This document shows, one piece after another, positions 27,355 through 35,758 of a stretch of DNA of 64,000 bases. The notes under the pieces are model-generated. The model was not told the origin of the DNA, ran no database searches, and saw nothing but the letters and a program-made list of their open reading frames with translations. Location of the stretch: NCBI GenBank assembly GCA_028689615.1, contig JAQVCV010000002.1, positions 110,078-174,077 of the forward strand, in the 5' to 3' direction. Positions within the stretch are counted from its first letter, which is position 1. Each line of letters starts with the position of its first letter. This stretch comes from Bacteroidales bacterium (GTDB taxonomy: Bacteria > Bacteroidota > Bacteroidia > Bacteroidales > TTA-H9). Both the position numbers and the translations under genes were made by a program.

Positions 27355-28692
27355 TTATAATGTTATGGAGTTTCCTGTATAAAAATCGAGCACCTTGAGG
27401 CTGTAAACCAGATTGTAGCGGGCTTGCAGCACCGACGACTCGGCGCTGATAAGGTTGGTTTTCTGCACCAGAAAATCAACCGTATTGATTACACCACGTG
27501 CAAACCTTTCTTCGGCCTGTTCGAAAGATGCTTTAGAGGAGCTGTATTTTCGGGTGGCCGAAACGAAAGCCGAACTGGAGGATGCCACATCGAGTGTTGC
27601 ATTCTCGATGTTTTTTCGCAAGGTGTTGAGGGTTGTTTGTTCATCGAGTTTGGCTATCTCGGTGCGAATGGTAGCCGTGGCAACAGAAGCCTTCACTTGT
27701 CCCTGACTGAAAATGGGCACCGACAAGGTAAATCCGAGCGATGGCGACAAGTTGTGGTTGAGTTGTGAGCCAAAACTCAACTGCTGCACTTTATCGGTAT
27801 AGTTGGTGGTAAGTCCGGCATCGAGGGCCAACGAAGGCAATGCAGCTGTGCGCGCTATGCCTACACCGGCTTCAGCACTTTTCAATTTAAGGGCAGCACT
27901 CTTCACTTCGGGTTTAACAGCCCGGGCTGTGGCAAACACCTCAGCGGCAACAGGCAATTGAAGTGGCGGCTGCACCAGCGACAGGTCGGGGCGTAGCACG
28001 TCGAACGAATCGCTGATGGGGTATTCCATCAACTGCATGAGCGTAACGCGGTTGGTTGCCAACTGGTTTTGGGCATTGGTAAGTGTTAGTTCCTCGGCTG
28101 CCAGTTGGGCCTCTACCTGCATGTAGTCGGCCTTGGAGATTGCACCAATATTCATCCGTTCGCCGGCAAGAGCCAGTTGCGATTGAGAAACCTCCACCTG
28201 GCGCGAGGCATTTTCAAGCTGTTCGGCTGAATACAACACCTGAGTATAGGCCCCCAAAACCTGAAGAACAACACTTTCGCGATGGGTTTCAGCATCGAGT
28301 AAACCAGCCTCGTAGTCGGTTTCGGCCTGCATGATTGCCTGAGTTATCCTGAGACCGTTAAACAAGTTGAGTGAAGCATTCACACCAGCCGACGTAACGG
28401 CATTGCCTTCATAATTCCATTCGCCGGAAGTTGCCGACTGCACATCGCTCCACGAAAAATTCTGGCGGGCTGAAGCTGAAACCGACGGGAAACGCGAGGT
28501 GCGTAACTGCCCCAACGACACCTTGTTTATCTCGGCATTCAATGAGCTCTGGCGCACCCCCAGGTTGTGCTCGAGGGCATATTCGATGCATTGTTCGAGA
28601 GAAAAGGATTCCCCGGAGGTTTGCTGCTGACTATATCCCAAAACGGGGAGAAGGAAGAGAACCAGGGGGACTACAAATTTGATCGTGTTCAT
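27355..28692 (-). CDS. TolC-family outer membrane efflux protein
   Basis: A 445-residue outer-membrane channel. A signal peptide (1-20, ending GYSQQ) is followed by two OEP repeats (about 30-215 and 235-435) of long coiled-coil helices and beta strands, typical of TolC trimers. I place the start at ATG 28692 because a promoter at 28745-28713 would begin transcription near 28706. The alternative ATG at 28704 would be nearly leaderless. It is the first gene of the operon tolC-macA-macB(ATPase)-macB(permease), which is a complete tripartite exporter. Confidence 0.9.
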   Translation of the reverse strand: MNTIKFVVPLVLFLLPVLGYSQQQTSGESFSLEQCIEYALEHNLGVRQSSLNAEINKVSLGQLRTSRFPSVSASARQNFSWSDVQSATSGEWNYEGNAVTSAGVNASLNLFNGLRITQAIMQAETDYEAGLLDAETHRESVVLQVLGAYTQVLYSAEQLENASRQVEVSQSQLALAGERMNIGAISKADYMQVEAQLAAEELTLTNAQNQLATNRVTLMQLMEYPISDSFDVLRPDLSLVQPPLQLPVAAEVFATARAVKPEVKSAALKLKSAEAGVGIARTAALPSLALDAGLTTNYTDKVQQLSFGSQLNHNLSPSLGFTLSVPIFSQGQVKASVATATIRTEIAKLDEQTTLNTLRKNIENATLDVASSSSAFVSATRKYSSSKASFEQAEERFARGVINTVDFLVQKTNLISAESSVLQARYNLVYSLKVLDFYTGNSITL

Positions 28693-28712
28693 AATCTTTA
28701 ACATTGATGCTG

Positions 28713-28745
28713 CAAAACTACCTCCCTCACACGCGGTTAAACAAA
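28713..28745 (-). promoter_or_regulatory. Promoter of the TolC-MacAB operon
   Basis: On the minus strand: TTTG (28745-28742), 21 bp, TAGTTTTG (28720-28713), a full consensus match 21 bp before the ATG at 28692. Confidence 0.65.
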
Positions 28746-28902
28746 TTAAACAGACCAGCCCCGCTTTTTTACCGACAAACGGAACAAATCGGGGTGCCGA
28801 AAACGGGTTGGGAAACTGTGTATGCAATGCAGATAATCAAATTCAGGAATCAGGATACCCTTTTTGAATGCACAACACACAACTTCATACTGCATGAACC
28901 TC

Positions 28903-29112
28903 AAAATGCTTCCAGAATGATCAAATCAGAACTGCTATCCCTGCAAAATGCATTCATTACAACCTTATCCAAGCTCGAACTAGGTTAAAATGCTTTCATT
29001 TTTATAACATTGAAGCTGCAACCTGGCTTTATTTTTTTCATTAAGAGGAGCAATAAGGTTGTACCTGCTCAAAATGCATCCATAATGCGACAAAAACCTC
29101 TTTCGATCACCA
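28903..29112. repeat. Degenerate 42-bp periodic repeat in a non-coding region
   Basis: The heptamer AAAATGC recurs at 28903, 28945, 28987 and 29071, spaced 42, 42 and 84 bp. The missing unit at 29029 has lost the heptamer but keeps CATTA at the same offset (+10) as the second unit. Units 2 and 3 are identical at 27 of 42 positions, including a second block AAGCT..AAC..GG at offset about 27-40. Five 42-bp units therefore span the region. Reading frames through it contain stops. It occupies most of the 553-bp gap between the efflux operon and the GyrI-like gene. Confidence 0.55.
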
Positions 29113-29190
29113 ATTTATGAATACAAACCAAGAAGGGACAGCCCACACCACTAAAAAAACTTTTGTTTATGGCAACCCTGCTGACATACT

Positions 29191-29216
29191 GTTGTCACAA
29201 CCCACCCCTACCTTTG
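29191..29216 (+). promoter_or_regulatory. Promoter and palindrome before the GyrI-like gene
   Basis: TACCTTTG (29209-29216) is an exact -7 element 29 bp before the ATG at 29246. Immediately upstream, GTTGTcACAAC (29191-29201) is a 5+1+5 palindrome placed where a -33 box and a regulator would sit. It is a candidate operator. Confidence 0.5.
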
Positions 29217-29245
29217 CACCCACATTCACACATTAAACTCATATT

Positions 29246-29701
29246 ATGGAAATTAAGAACATTGCTCCCGTGCTCGTGATGAGCAAGACCATCGAAACCA
29301 CTTTAGCGCAAATGGCAGAAGCAGTAGGCAATCTTCCCGACCAGATGAACCGGATTATCGAAAAAGCCGGCGGCCAGACAGCCGGCCCGCAGATTTGGGT
29401 TTACCACTCAGCCGACGGCACACCCGACCGGCCCATCACGCTTCAGCTCACCTTTCCGCTGCTCAACCCAATTGCCTGCCCCGAAGGGTATGAGTGCATC
29501 ATGCTGCCCGAATACAAGGCTGTGGTGACCTTCAACAATGGTCCGTGGAACGAAGTTGGGAAAATTTACTGCGAGGTTATGAAATACATCGAAAGCCAAA
29601 GCCTCACTTATACCGGTGTATCGAGGGAGATTTACCATGTATGCGATTTTGAAAACCAGCAAAACTGCGTCACCGAGATTCAGGTAGGCATTGAAGGATA
29701 A
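29246..29701 (+). CDS. GyrI-like / AraC effector-binding domain protein
   Basis: A stand-alone 151-residue GyrI-like (SOUL/AraC effector-binding) domain with no DNA-binding part. The two-repeat alpha/beta pattern is visible: the N-terminal IKNIAPVLVMSKTIETT strand-helix, the central hydrophobic strand PITLQLTFPLL, and the second repeat YKAVVTFNNGPWNEVGKIYCEVMKYIE. Such proteins bind or hydrolyse small hydrophobic or aromatic molecules, and some confer toxin or drug tolerance. No specific ligand can be named. It is followed by DUF3795 and WYL genes, although the DUF3795 gene has its own -7 element. Confidence 0.8.
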   Translation: MEIKNIAPVLVMSKTIETTLAQMAEAVGNLPDQMNRIIEKAGGQTAGPQIWVYHSADGTPDRPITLQLTFPLLNPIACPEGYECIMLPEYKAVVTFNNGPWNEVGKIYCEVMKYIESQSLTYTGVSREIYHVCDFENQQNCVTEIQVGIEG

Positions 29702-29750
29702 GGCAGAAATGGAGTCGGCACAGGTCATCCCGACGTGTTTAAAAACCTCT

Positions 29751-29758
29751 TACATTTG
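29751..29758 (+). promoter_or_regulatory. -7 element of the DUF3795 gene
   Basis: TACATTTG matches TAnnTTTG exactly, 21 bp before ATG 29780. This supports the ATG over an in-frame GTG at 29735, which lies upstream of the promoter. Confidence 0.5.
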
Positions 29759-29779
29759 CCATTTCAATTCAATCACCCC

Positions 29780-30124
29780 ATGGAAAACACAACCCCCATC
29801 GTAAGTTACTGCGGTTTGTACTGCACCAATTGTCCAAAATTCGTGAAAGGGAACTGCCCGGGCTGCCACCAAAACAATAAGGCCACCTGGTGCAAAGTGC
29901 GAACCTGCTGCATGGAACACAACCGCGCTACCTGCGCCGATTGTACCGACTTCGACAACCTGAAGGAGTGCAAGAAACTCAACAACTTCGTGGCCAAGAT
30001 GTTTGGACTGGTATTCAACTCCGACCGGGTAGCGAGCCTGACTTTTATCAAGGCTCAGGGTACCGATGCCTTCATCAGCAAGATGGAAAGCGAGAAAGCC
30101 ATGACGTTCAAGCGTAAACGGTAA
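29780..30124 (+). CDS. Cysteine-rich DUF3795 protein
   Basis: A 114-residue protein with ten or more cysteines. The N-terminal SYCGLYCTNCPKF and GNCPGC blocks, then WCKVRTCC and CADC, and finally KECKKL are the DUF3795 pattern, probably binding zinc or an iron-sulfur cluster. The function is unknown. The start ATG 29780 gives the canonical N terminus, with the first Cys pair at about residues 11-15. It is followed 32 bp later by a WYL-domain regulator, which may control it. Confidence 0.8.
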   Translation: MENTTPIVSYCGLYCTNCPKFVKGNCPGCHQNNKATWCKVRTCCMEHNRATCADCTDFDNLKECKKLNNFVAKMFGLVFNSDRVASLTFIKAQGTDAFISKMESEKAMTFKRKR

Positions 30125-30156
30125 TCGAAACGCCAGCACACCTCTAATCATAGCCT

Positions 30157-31101
30157 ATGCCACGCCTCAACCGTCTTCAGGCCATCCTCACACGACTGCA
30201 AAGCAAGCAGGTGGTTACTGCCCGCGAGCTTGCCGACCACTTCGGGGTGAGCATCCGAAGCATCTACCGCGACCTGCGAACCCTCGAAGAAGCCGGAATC
30301 CCCATTGGTGCAGAGGCTGGCATAGGCTATTTTTTACCCGACAACTTCCACCTTCCCCCAGTGATGTTCACTACCGACGAAGCTTTGTCGTTGCTGATGG
30401 GTGGCAAACTCACCGAAAGATTTACCGACCAACGCGAGAGTGAAGCCTTCGGGCAGGCACTCACCAAAATCAGGTCGGTGTTGCGCCCTGCCGACAAAGA
30501 GACCCTGGCCGCCATCGAGTCGCGCATCGAGGTGTTCCAGTTTGCCCCTGCCCAACCCAGGCACCTCCACCTGTTTGAGTTGAAGAAAGCGCTGGCTCAA
30601 AACCTTCTGGTTGAAATCGATTACCAAAAAGAGGGAGCCGCCAGTTCCGAAAAGCGAACCATCGAGCCTTTAGCCCTTTGCTTTTACAGCGGCAACTGGC
30701 ACCTCATGGCCTGGTGCCGGCTGCGAGAGGCCTACCGCGACTTCAGAACCGATCGCATCAACACGATTAAAATCCTCGGCAACACCTTCGACCTGTCGAA
30801 ACACCCGCCCCTCATCGAGATTTTTGGACAAAACGGACGCGAAGCCACCCTTCACCACATCACCCTTGAAGTGGGAAACCAGTATGCCGCCAACATTCAT
30901 GAGATGAAATACGCCTGGGGATTTTCTGGTCAGGAAAAGGGCTCCAAAACCACCATTATGCACTTTTTCAACACCAATCTGCAAGGATTTGCGCGTTGGG
31001 TGGTGTGGGGCGGGACCAACATCAGTGTGATTTCACCCGAAAGCCTTCGTGATGAGGTGCAAGACATCGTAAGACAATTGGCAGATCACCACTGCAAGTA
31101 A
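30157..31101 (+). CDS. WYL-domain (YafY-type) transcriptional regulator
   Basis: A 314-residue regulator. A DeoR-like winged helix-turn-helix (about 1-60, VTARELADHFGVSIRSIYRDLRTL) precedes a WYL domain (about 140-225, LVEIDYQKEG... and the core FYSGNWHLMAWCRLREAYRDFRTDRI) and a WCX dimerisation tail. WYL domains bind nucleic acid or nucleotide ligands and often control stress, DNA-damage or defence genes. It probably regulates the adjacent GyrI-like and DUF3795 genes. No defence genes adjoin it. It ends at a strong bidirectional terminator. Confidence 0.9.
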   Translation: MPRLNRLQAILTRLQSKQVVTARELADHFGVSIRSIYRDLRTLEEAGIPIGAEAGIGYFLPDNFHLPPVMFTTDEALSLLMGGKLTERFTDQRESEAFGQALTKIRSVLRPADKETLAAIESRIEVFQFAPAQPRHLHLFELKKALAQNLLVEIDYQKEGAASSEKRTIEPLALCFYSGNWHLMAWCRLREAYRDFRTDRINTIKILGNTFDLSKHPPLIEIFGQNGREATLHHITLEVGNQYAANIHEMKYAWGFSGQEKGSKTTIMHFFNTNLQGFARWVVWGGTNISVISPESLRDEVQDIVRQLADHHCK

Positions 31102-31104
31102 CAA

Positions 31105-31133
31105 AAAAGCCGGACCCATAAGATCCGGCTTTT
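31105..31133. terminator. Bidirectional terminator between the WYL gene and nqrF
   Basis: AAAAGCCGGA (31105-31114) and TCCGGCTTTT (31124-31133) form a perfect 10-bp stem with a 9-nt loop. A and T tracts at the two ends make it work for both convergent transcripts. Confidence 0.85.
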
Positions 31134-31157
31134 CACTTCATGCAGATGCAAAAGGCA

Positions 31158-32402
31158 TCACCCTCCAAAATCGTCGAAGGCAATCATCTCCTTAGGCACA
31201 CCATAATCGTCGAGCATTTTCAGCACCGCCTGATTCATCATCGGGGGGCCACAAATATAGTATTCAATATCTTCGGGAGCAGAATGTTTTTTCAGATATT
31301 CCTCCATGATTACCTGGTGAATGAACCCAGTATAACCGGTCCAGTTGTCCTCGGGCTTGGGTTCCGACAGGGCAATATTGAATTTGAAATTGGGGTAATC
31401 CTTTTCAATTTGCTGGAACTGATCCACGTAGAACAGTTCGCGCAGCGAGCGACCGCCGTACCAGAAAGTAGCCTTACGCCCGGTATGGCGTGTAAGGAAC
31501 TGATCGAAGATATGTGAACGCATGGGCGCCATGCCTGCGCCACCGCCAATAAACATCATTTCGCGATCGGTTTTCTTCACGTGGAACTCGCCATAGGGGC
31601 CGCTGATGGTCACCTTGTCGCCGGGTTTGCGCGAGAAAATATACGACGAGCAGATACCGGGATTCACATTCATGAAACCACCTGTTTTCCTGTCGAATGG
31701 CGGAGTGGCTATTCGGATGTTTAGCATGATGATGTTGCCTTCGGCGGGGTGGTTGGCCATGGAATAGGCGCGGAAAATAGGCTCAGGATTCTTCATTTTC
31801 AGATCCCACATCTTAAACTTATCCCACTCTTCGCGGTATTCGGGTTCAATCTCCATCGATCGGTAATCAACTTCGCAGGCAGGCACATCAATCTGGATGT
31901 AGCCACCCGATTTGAAGTCGAGGCGCTCGCCCTCGGGCAGTTTCACCACAAATTCCTTGATAAAAGTAGCCACGTTGTGGTTCGACACCACTTCGCACTC
32001 CCACTTTTTGATTCCAAAGATTTCGGGTGGTATCTGGATGGTCATATCCTGGCGCACTTTCACCTGGCAACCAAGCCTCCAGTTGTCCTGTTGTTCGCGA
32101 CGGCTAAAGAACCCTTTCTCGGTAGGAAGGATTTCGCCGCCACCTTCGGTAACCTGACAACGGCACATGCCGCAGGTGCCACCGCCCCCGCAAGCCGATG
32201 GGAGAAACACTTTCTGAGCCGATAAGGTGGAGAGCAGCGAACTTCCCGGCTCGGTTTTCACCTCATGTTCGCCATTAATCTTGATGACCACCTCACCCTG
32301 GGGGGTCAGTTTTTTCTTGGCATACAGCAGGATGCCCACCAACGCCAGGATGACGATCAGAAACACTACAATGCCTGCTGCAACAACAAATCCTAAATTC
32401 AT
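31158..32402 (-). CDS. nqrF: Na+-translocating NADH:quinone reductase subunit F
   Basis: The NADH-oxidising subunit of the sodium pump, 414 residues. An N-terminal membrane helix (about 4-27), a plant-type 2Fe-2S domain with Cys71, Cys77, Cys80 and Cys112, an FAD-binding barrel (RAYSMANHP, the flavin motif) and an NADH-binding domain ([12 protein letters not shown]) are all intact. The [16 protein letters not shown] stretch begins the flavin domain. It is the last gene of the six-gene nqr operon and ends 25 bp from the shared terminator. Confidence 0.97.
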   Translation of the reverse strand: MNLGFVVAAGIVVFLIVILALVGILLYAKKKLTPQGEVVIKINGEHEVKTEPGSSLLSTLSAQKVFLPSACGGGGTCGMCRCQVTEGGGEILPTEKGFFSRREQQDNWRLGCQVKVRQDMTIQIPPEIFGIKKWECEVVSNHNVATFIKEFVVKLPEGERLDFKSGGYIQIDVPACEVDYRSMEIEPEYREEWDKFKMWDLKMKNPEPIFRAYSMANHPAEGNIIMLNIRIATPPFDRKTGGFMNVNPGICSSYIFSRKPGDKVTISGPYGEFHVKKTDREMMFIGGGAGMAPMRSHIFDQFLTRHTGRKATFWYGGRSLRELFYVDQFQQIEKDYPNFKFNIALSEPKPEDNWTGYTGFIHQVIMEEYLKKHSAPEDIEYYICGPPMMNQAVLKMLDDYGVPKEMIAFDDFGG

Positions 32403-32435
32403 ATTCCGGATTATTTCAATGGTTAATCAATAGAA

Positions 32436-33053
32436 TTATAGTTTAATCCCCATGAAACTCATGAAAGCGATAGCCATAAGTCCCGTGATGATGAAAGTGA
32501 TGCCCAGTCCGCGCAGTGGAGCAGGCACATTGCTGTAACGAATCTTTTCGCGGATGGCAGCTATACCAACGATGGCCAGCAACCACCCCACCCCCGAGCC
32601 GGCAGCAAAAGCAGTTGCTTCGCCAATGCTCTGGTATTCGCGTTCCTGCATGAAGAGCGAACCTCCAAGTATGGCGCAGTTAACGGCAATCAACGGCAGA
32701 AAAATTCCCAAAGCGCTGTAAAGCGACGGCGAAAATTTCTCCACTACCATCTCCACCAACTGAACCATAGCTGCAATAACAGCGATAAACATGATGAAAC
32801 TCAAGAAACTCAGATCGAGGGTAGCGTATTCGGCTCCCAGCCACGACAGTGCACCCGGCTTGAGCAGGTAATTATCTATGAGGTAATCAACCGGCACGGT
32901 AATCACCATAACAAATACAACCGCGATACCCAAGCCCATGCTGGTTTTCACAGTTTTCGACACCGCCAGGTAAGAACACATACCCAGGAAGTAGGCGAAA
33001 ATCATGTTGTCAATAAAGATTGACTTGACGAAAATATTGATTAAATCTTGCAT
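32436..33053 (-). CDS. nqrE: Na+-translocating NADH:quinone reductase subunit E
   Basis: A 205-residue membrane subunit with six helices, homologous to NqrD. The helices carry the conserved cysteine segments at the membrane centre ([13 protein letters not shown] and [11 protein letters not shown]), which in the solved Nqr complex help hold an iron centre between NqrD and NqrE. It lies 33 bp upstream of nqrF in transcription order, and both are part of the same operon. Confidence 0.97.
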   Translation of the reverse strand: MQDLINIFVKSIFIDNMIFAYFLGMCSYLAVSKTVKTSMGLGIAVVFVMVITVPVDYLIDNYLLKPGALSWLGAEYATLDLSFLSFIMFIAVIAAMVQLVEMVVEKFSPSLYSALGIFLPLIAVNCAILGGSLFMQEREYQSIGEATAFAAGSGVGWLLAIVGIAAIREKIRYSNVPAPLRGLGITFIITGLMAIAFMSFMGIKL

Positions 33054-33086
33054 AATTTCAATTTATTTCGGTTTAAAACCAGCAGG

Positions 33087-33740
33087 TTATTGTTCGATGA
33101 GGTCTTTATTGCGGCTTCGTTGCACCCAAATGATGACACCTATTACAATGAGTGCCATGGGAGGCAGAATCATCATGCCGTTGTGGCGATAGCCAAGCTC
33201 GATAAAGGCATCGGGCACTACCTGGTAGCCCCAAAGGGTTCCACTTCCGAGCAATTCGCGGAAGAAAGCCACGATGATGAGTATGATGGCATAACCGGCG
33301 CCGTTACCAATTCCGTCGAGAAACGATTGCCACGGTTTGTTGGCCATAGCAAAAGCTTCGAGGCGACCCATAACGATGCAGTTGGTGATGATCAAACCTA
33401 CGAAAACCGACAGTTGCTTCGACACATCGTAAACGAAGGCCTTCAGCACCTGGTCAACCAGGATAACCAACAAGGCTATGATGGTTAATTGCACGATGAT
33501 TCGGATTCGGTTGGGGATGGTGTTTCGCAGAAGCGAAACCACCAGGTTCGACAGCGCCACCACTGCGATGACGGAAACAGCCATCACAAAGGCGGGTTTC
33601 AGCTTCACGGTTACTGCCAGAGCCGAGCAAATGCCCAATACCTGCACGGTGATGGGGTTGTTCATGTTGACCGGGCTGGTCAGAAGCTTGATGTTCTTTG
33701 GCGAGAACAGAGGTTCTTTTTTATTATTATCAGTGCTCAT
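33087..33740 (-). CDS. nqrD: Na+-translocating NADH:quinone reductase subunit D
   Basis: A 217-residue six-helix membrane subunit. Cys-containing segments [12 protein letters not shown] and [14 protein letters not shown] sit in the positions expected for the iron site shared with NqrE. The N terminus has a short charged tail (residues 1-20) before the first helix. It lies between nqrC (18-bp gap) and nqrE (33-bp gap). Confidence 0.97.
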   Translation of the reverse strand: MSTDNNKKEPLFSPKNIKLLTSPVNMNNPITVQVLGICSALAVTVKLKPAFVMAVSVIAVVALSNLVVSLLRNTIPNRIRIIVQLTIIALLVILVDQVLKAFVYDVSKQLSVFVGLIITNCIVMGRLEAFAMANKPWQSFLDGIGNGAGYAIILIIVAFFRELLGSGTLWGYQVVPDAFIELGYRHNGMMILPPMALIVIGVIIWVQRSRNKDLIEQ

Positions 33741-33758
33741 AGCTTTACGATGTTGAGG

Positions 33759-34523
33759 TTATTGAACGGTGGTGGAATCGTTTTGGGTTTGTTTCTGGAT
33801 GTACCCCACGTAGTTCTCCAGACAGTCTTTCAACATATCAGATACACCCACGCTGGTAATGGTTCCGCCAGAAATGGCATCCACACCGTGTGCCGGGTTG
33901 ATGTTGCTGTTGGCAACACCCCCTTTTACCACGGCAACCGAAACAAATTGGCCATTATCGAAGATTTGTTTACCAACAAACTGTGCCTGAAAAGCCGTGG
34001 TGCTGATTTCGGCGCCCAAACCGGGAGTTTCGCCTTTGTGATCGAAGGTGGCTCCAGCCACGGTGTTGAGATCGGCTTTCAAAGCCAGGTTGCCCCACAC
34101 CGGACCCCACAAACCCTTACCCCTCACCGGGATAATCACGAGTTTTTCACCGTCTTTATCGCATTCGAAAAGAGGCATAACATAGGTTTCGCCTTTCTCT
34201 TTTTTCGAGAGCTCCACTTTCAAATCGGCATCAAAAGCGCGGCGATCGCCTGTTTCAAAGGCACCACCAGCAAATGAGGCCACCACGTTGCCCTGGGCAT
34301 CAATCAGAATTTCGCGCACGATGTGCTTGGTATAAAGATCGGCAGCATCAGCGGGGGTAGAAACAATACCGGCCGAAGTAAGGATGGCCTGCATTTTTTC
34401 AACCTTCACGTTGTTGTCCTGATAGGGCTTGAGAACCACGGCCACGACAGAGAGGATGGCAGCTACCAGCACCACCATCACCGTAGCGTATAGGAAAATG
34501 TATTTATTTGAATTCGTATTCAT
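33759..34523 (-). CDS. nqrC: Na+-translocating NADH:quinone reductase subunit C
   Basis: A 254-residue flavoprotein with one N-terminal helix (about 8-30) and a periplasmic FMN-binding domain. FMN would be attached covalently to Thr221 in the motif SGGT (the family consensus is SGAT; here the third residue is Gly). The preceding VDAISGG and following ITSVGVSDML match the family. Attachment needs an ApbE transferase, which is not encoded in the window. It lies 27 bp after nqrB. Confidence 0.96.
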   Translation of the reverse strand: MNTNSNKYIFLYATVMVVLVAAILSVVAVVLKPYQDNNVKVEKMQAILTSAGIVSTPADAADLYTKHIVREILIDAQGNVVASFAGGAFETGDRRAFDADLKVELSKKEKGETYVMPLFECDKDGEKLVIIPVRGKGLWGPVWGNLALKADLNTVAGATFDHKGETPGLGAEISTTAFQAQFVGKQIFDNGQFVSVAVVKGGVANSNINPAHGVDAISGGTITSVGVSDMLKDCLENYVGYIQKQTQNDSTTVQ

Positions 34524-34550
34524 AATTCGTAGGTTTTCCGGGTTTGGTGA

Positions 34551-35735
34551 TTATTGATTGTTTCCGGCCAGCCTGGCTCTTTTTTCACGACGGCTTATAT
34601 TTCCCTCCACCACATAGTGGTCTATCAGCGGAGCAAACACGTTGAGCAGCAATATGGCCAGCATCATCCCTTCGGGATAGGCCGGGTTGGCCACCCTGAT
34701 CAGGATTGCCATCACCCCTATCAGAAATCCGTAGATCCACTTGCCACGGTTGGTTTGTGCTGCCGTCACCGGATCGGTAGCCATAAAAATTGCACCAAAA
34801 GCAAAGCCGCCAAGCACAAGATGCTCAAAAGGCGAGAGTTGAAGGTAGGCATTCTGGGGAAACACTCCTGCAAAAGCGTTGAAGATATAACCCATAGTCA
34901 AGCCACCCAAAACCACCGATAACATGATGCGCCAGCTTCCGATTCCGGTAGCCAGCAACAGAAGTGCACCCAACAAAATAGCCAGGGTGCTGGTTTCGCC
35001 AACCGAGCCAGGAATAAACCCAAGAAACATATCCATGAAACTCCACTTCTCATGCATTCCGGCGATGTTTCCTACCAAAGCCTCGCCAAGAGGAGTAGCT
35101 CCGGAAAACCCATCAACCACGTGCCCCTGACCGATAGATACCCACACCTTATCGCCCGACATGCTTTGAGGGTAAGCAAAAAACAGGAAGGCGCGGGCCA
35201 GAAGGGCGGGGTTGAGGATGTTCATCCCGGTTCCACCAAACACCTCCTTACCAATGATAACTGCGAAAATGGTTGCCACTGCCACCATCCACAGGGGGAC
35301 GTCGGCGGGCATGACCAACGGGATCAACATTCCAGAAACCAAAAACCCTTCGTTGACCTCGTGGTGCCTGATCTGGGCGAAAATAAATTCCACCCCCAGC
35401 CCCGATACGTACGACACCACCACTATGGGCAACACTTTCCAAAAACCAAAAAAGAAAGTCTGCCAGAAGGTGGCCTGCTCGCCAATGGCCAGGAAATGCT
35501 GGTAACCCACGTTGTACATCCCGAAGAGTAAGGCCGGGATGAGAGCCATCACCACCACGCTCATGGTGCGCTTCAGGTCGATAGCATCACGGATATGAGA
35601 TCCCTTATGGGTAACCGTGTTGGGCACGAACAGGAAGGTCTCGAAGGCATCGAAGGTGGAATGAAACTTAGCGAATTTTCCACCAGGCTGCACGTGCGGC
35701 TTGATATTGTCTAAAATTTTTCTGAGTGCTTTCAT
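34551..35735 (-). CDS. nqrB: Na+-translocating NADH:quinone reductase subunit B
   Basis: The largest membrane subunit, 394 residues with about ten helices. It carries covalent FMN on Thr214 in GFSGATPLGEAL, and a riboflavin and quinone site. The N-terminal cytoplasmic segment (1-55) precedes the helices, as in relatives. I start at ATG 35735 (MKALRKILDN), since the extra 36 codons upstream would overlap the 3' end of nqrA. The gap to nqrA is 23 bp. Confidence 0.96.
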   Translation of the reverse strand: MKALRKILDNIKPHVQPGGKFAKFHSTFDAFETFLFVPNTVTHKGSHIRDAIDLKRTMSVVVMALIPALLFGMYNVGYQHFLAIGEQATFWQTFFFGFWKVLPIVVVSYVSGLGVEFIFAQIRHHEVNEGFLVSGMLIPLVMPADVPLWMVAVATIFAVIIGKEVFGGTGMNILNPALLARAFLFFAYPQSMSGDKVWVSIGQGHVVDGFSGATPLGEALVGNIAGMHEKWSFMDMFLGFIPGSVGETSTLAILLGALLLLATGIGSWRIMLSVVLGGLTMGYIFNAFAGVFPQNAYLQLSPFEHLVLGGFAFGAIFMATDPVTAAQTNRGKWIYGFLIGVMAILIRVANPAYPEGMMLAILLLNVFAPLIDHYVVEGNISRREKRARLAGNNQ

Positions 35736-35758
35736 AAAAACTCTTGCATTATGTGTGG

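Noticed and set aside
28903..29112. Evenly spaced repeats could suggest a CRISPR array.
   Set aside because: The conserved core is only 7-14 bp, units are degenerate throughout the 42-bp period, there are no constant-length unique spacers, and no cas genes are nearby.
34825..35531. Several open frames opposite nqrB.
   Set aside because: They are antisense shadows of a conserved membrane subunit; the composition is His/Gln-rich without signal or domain.
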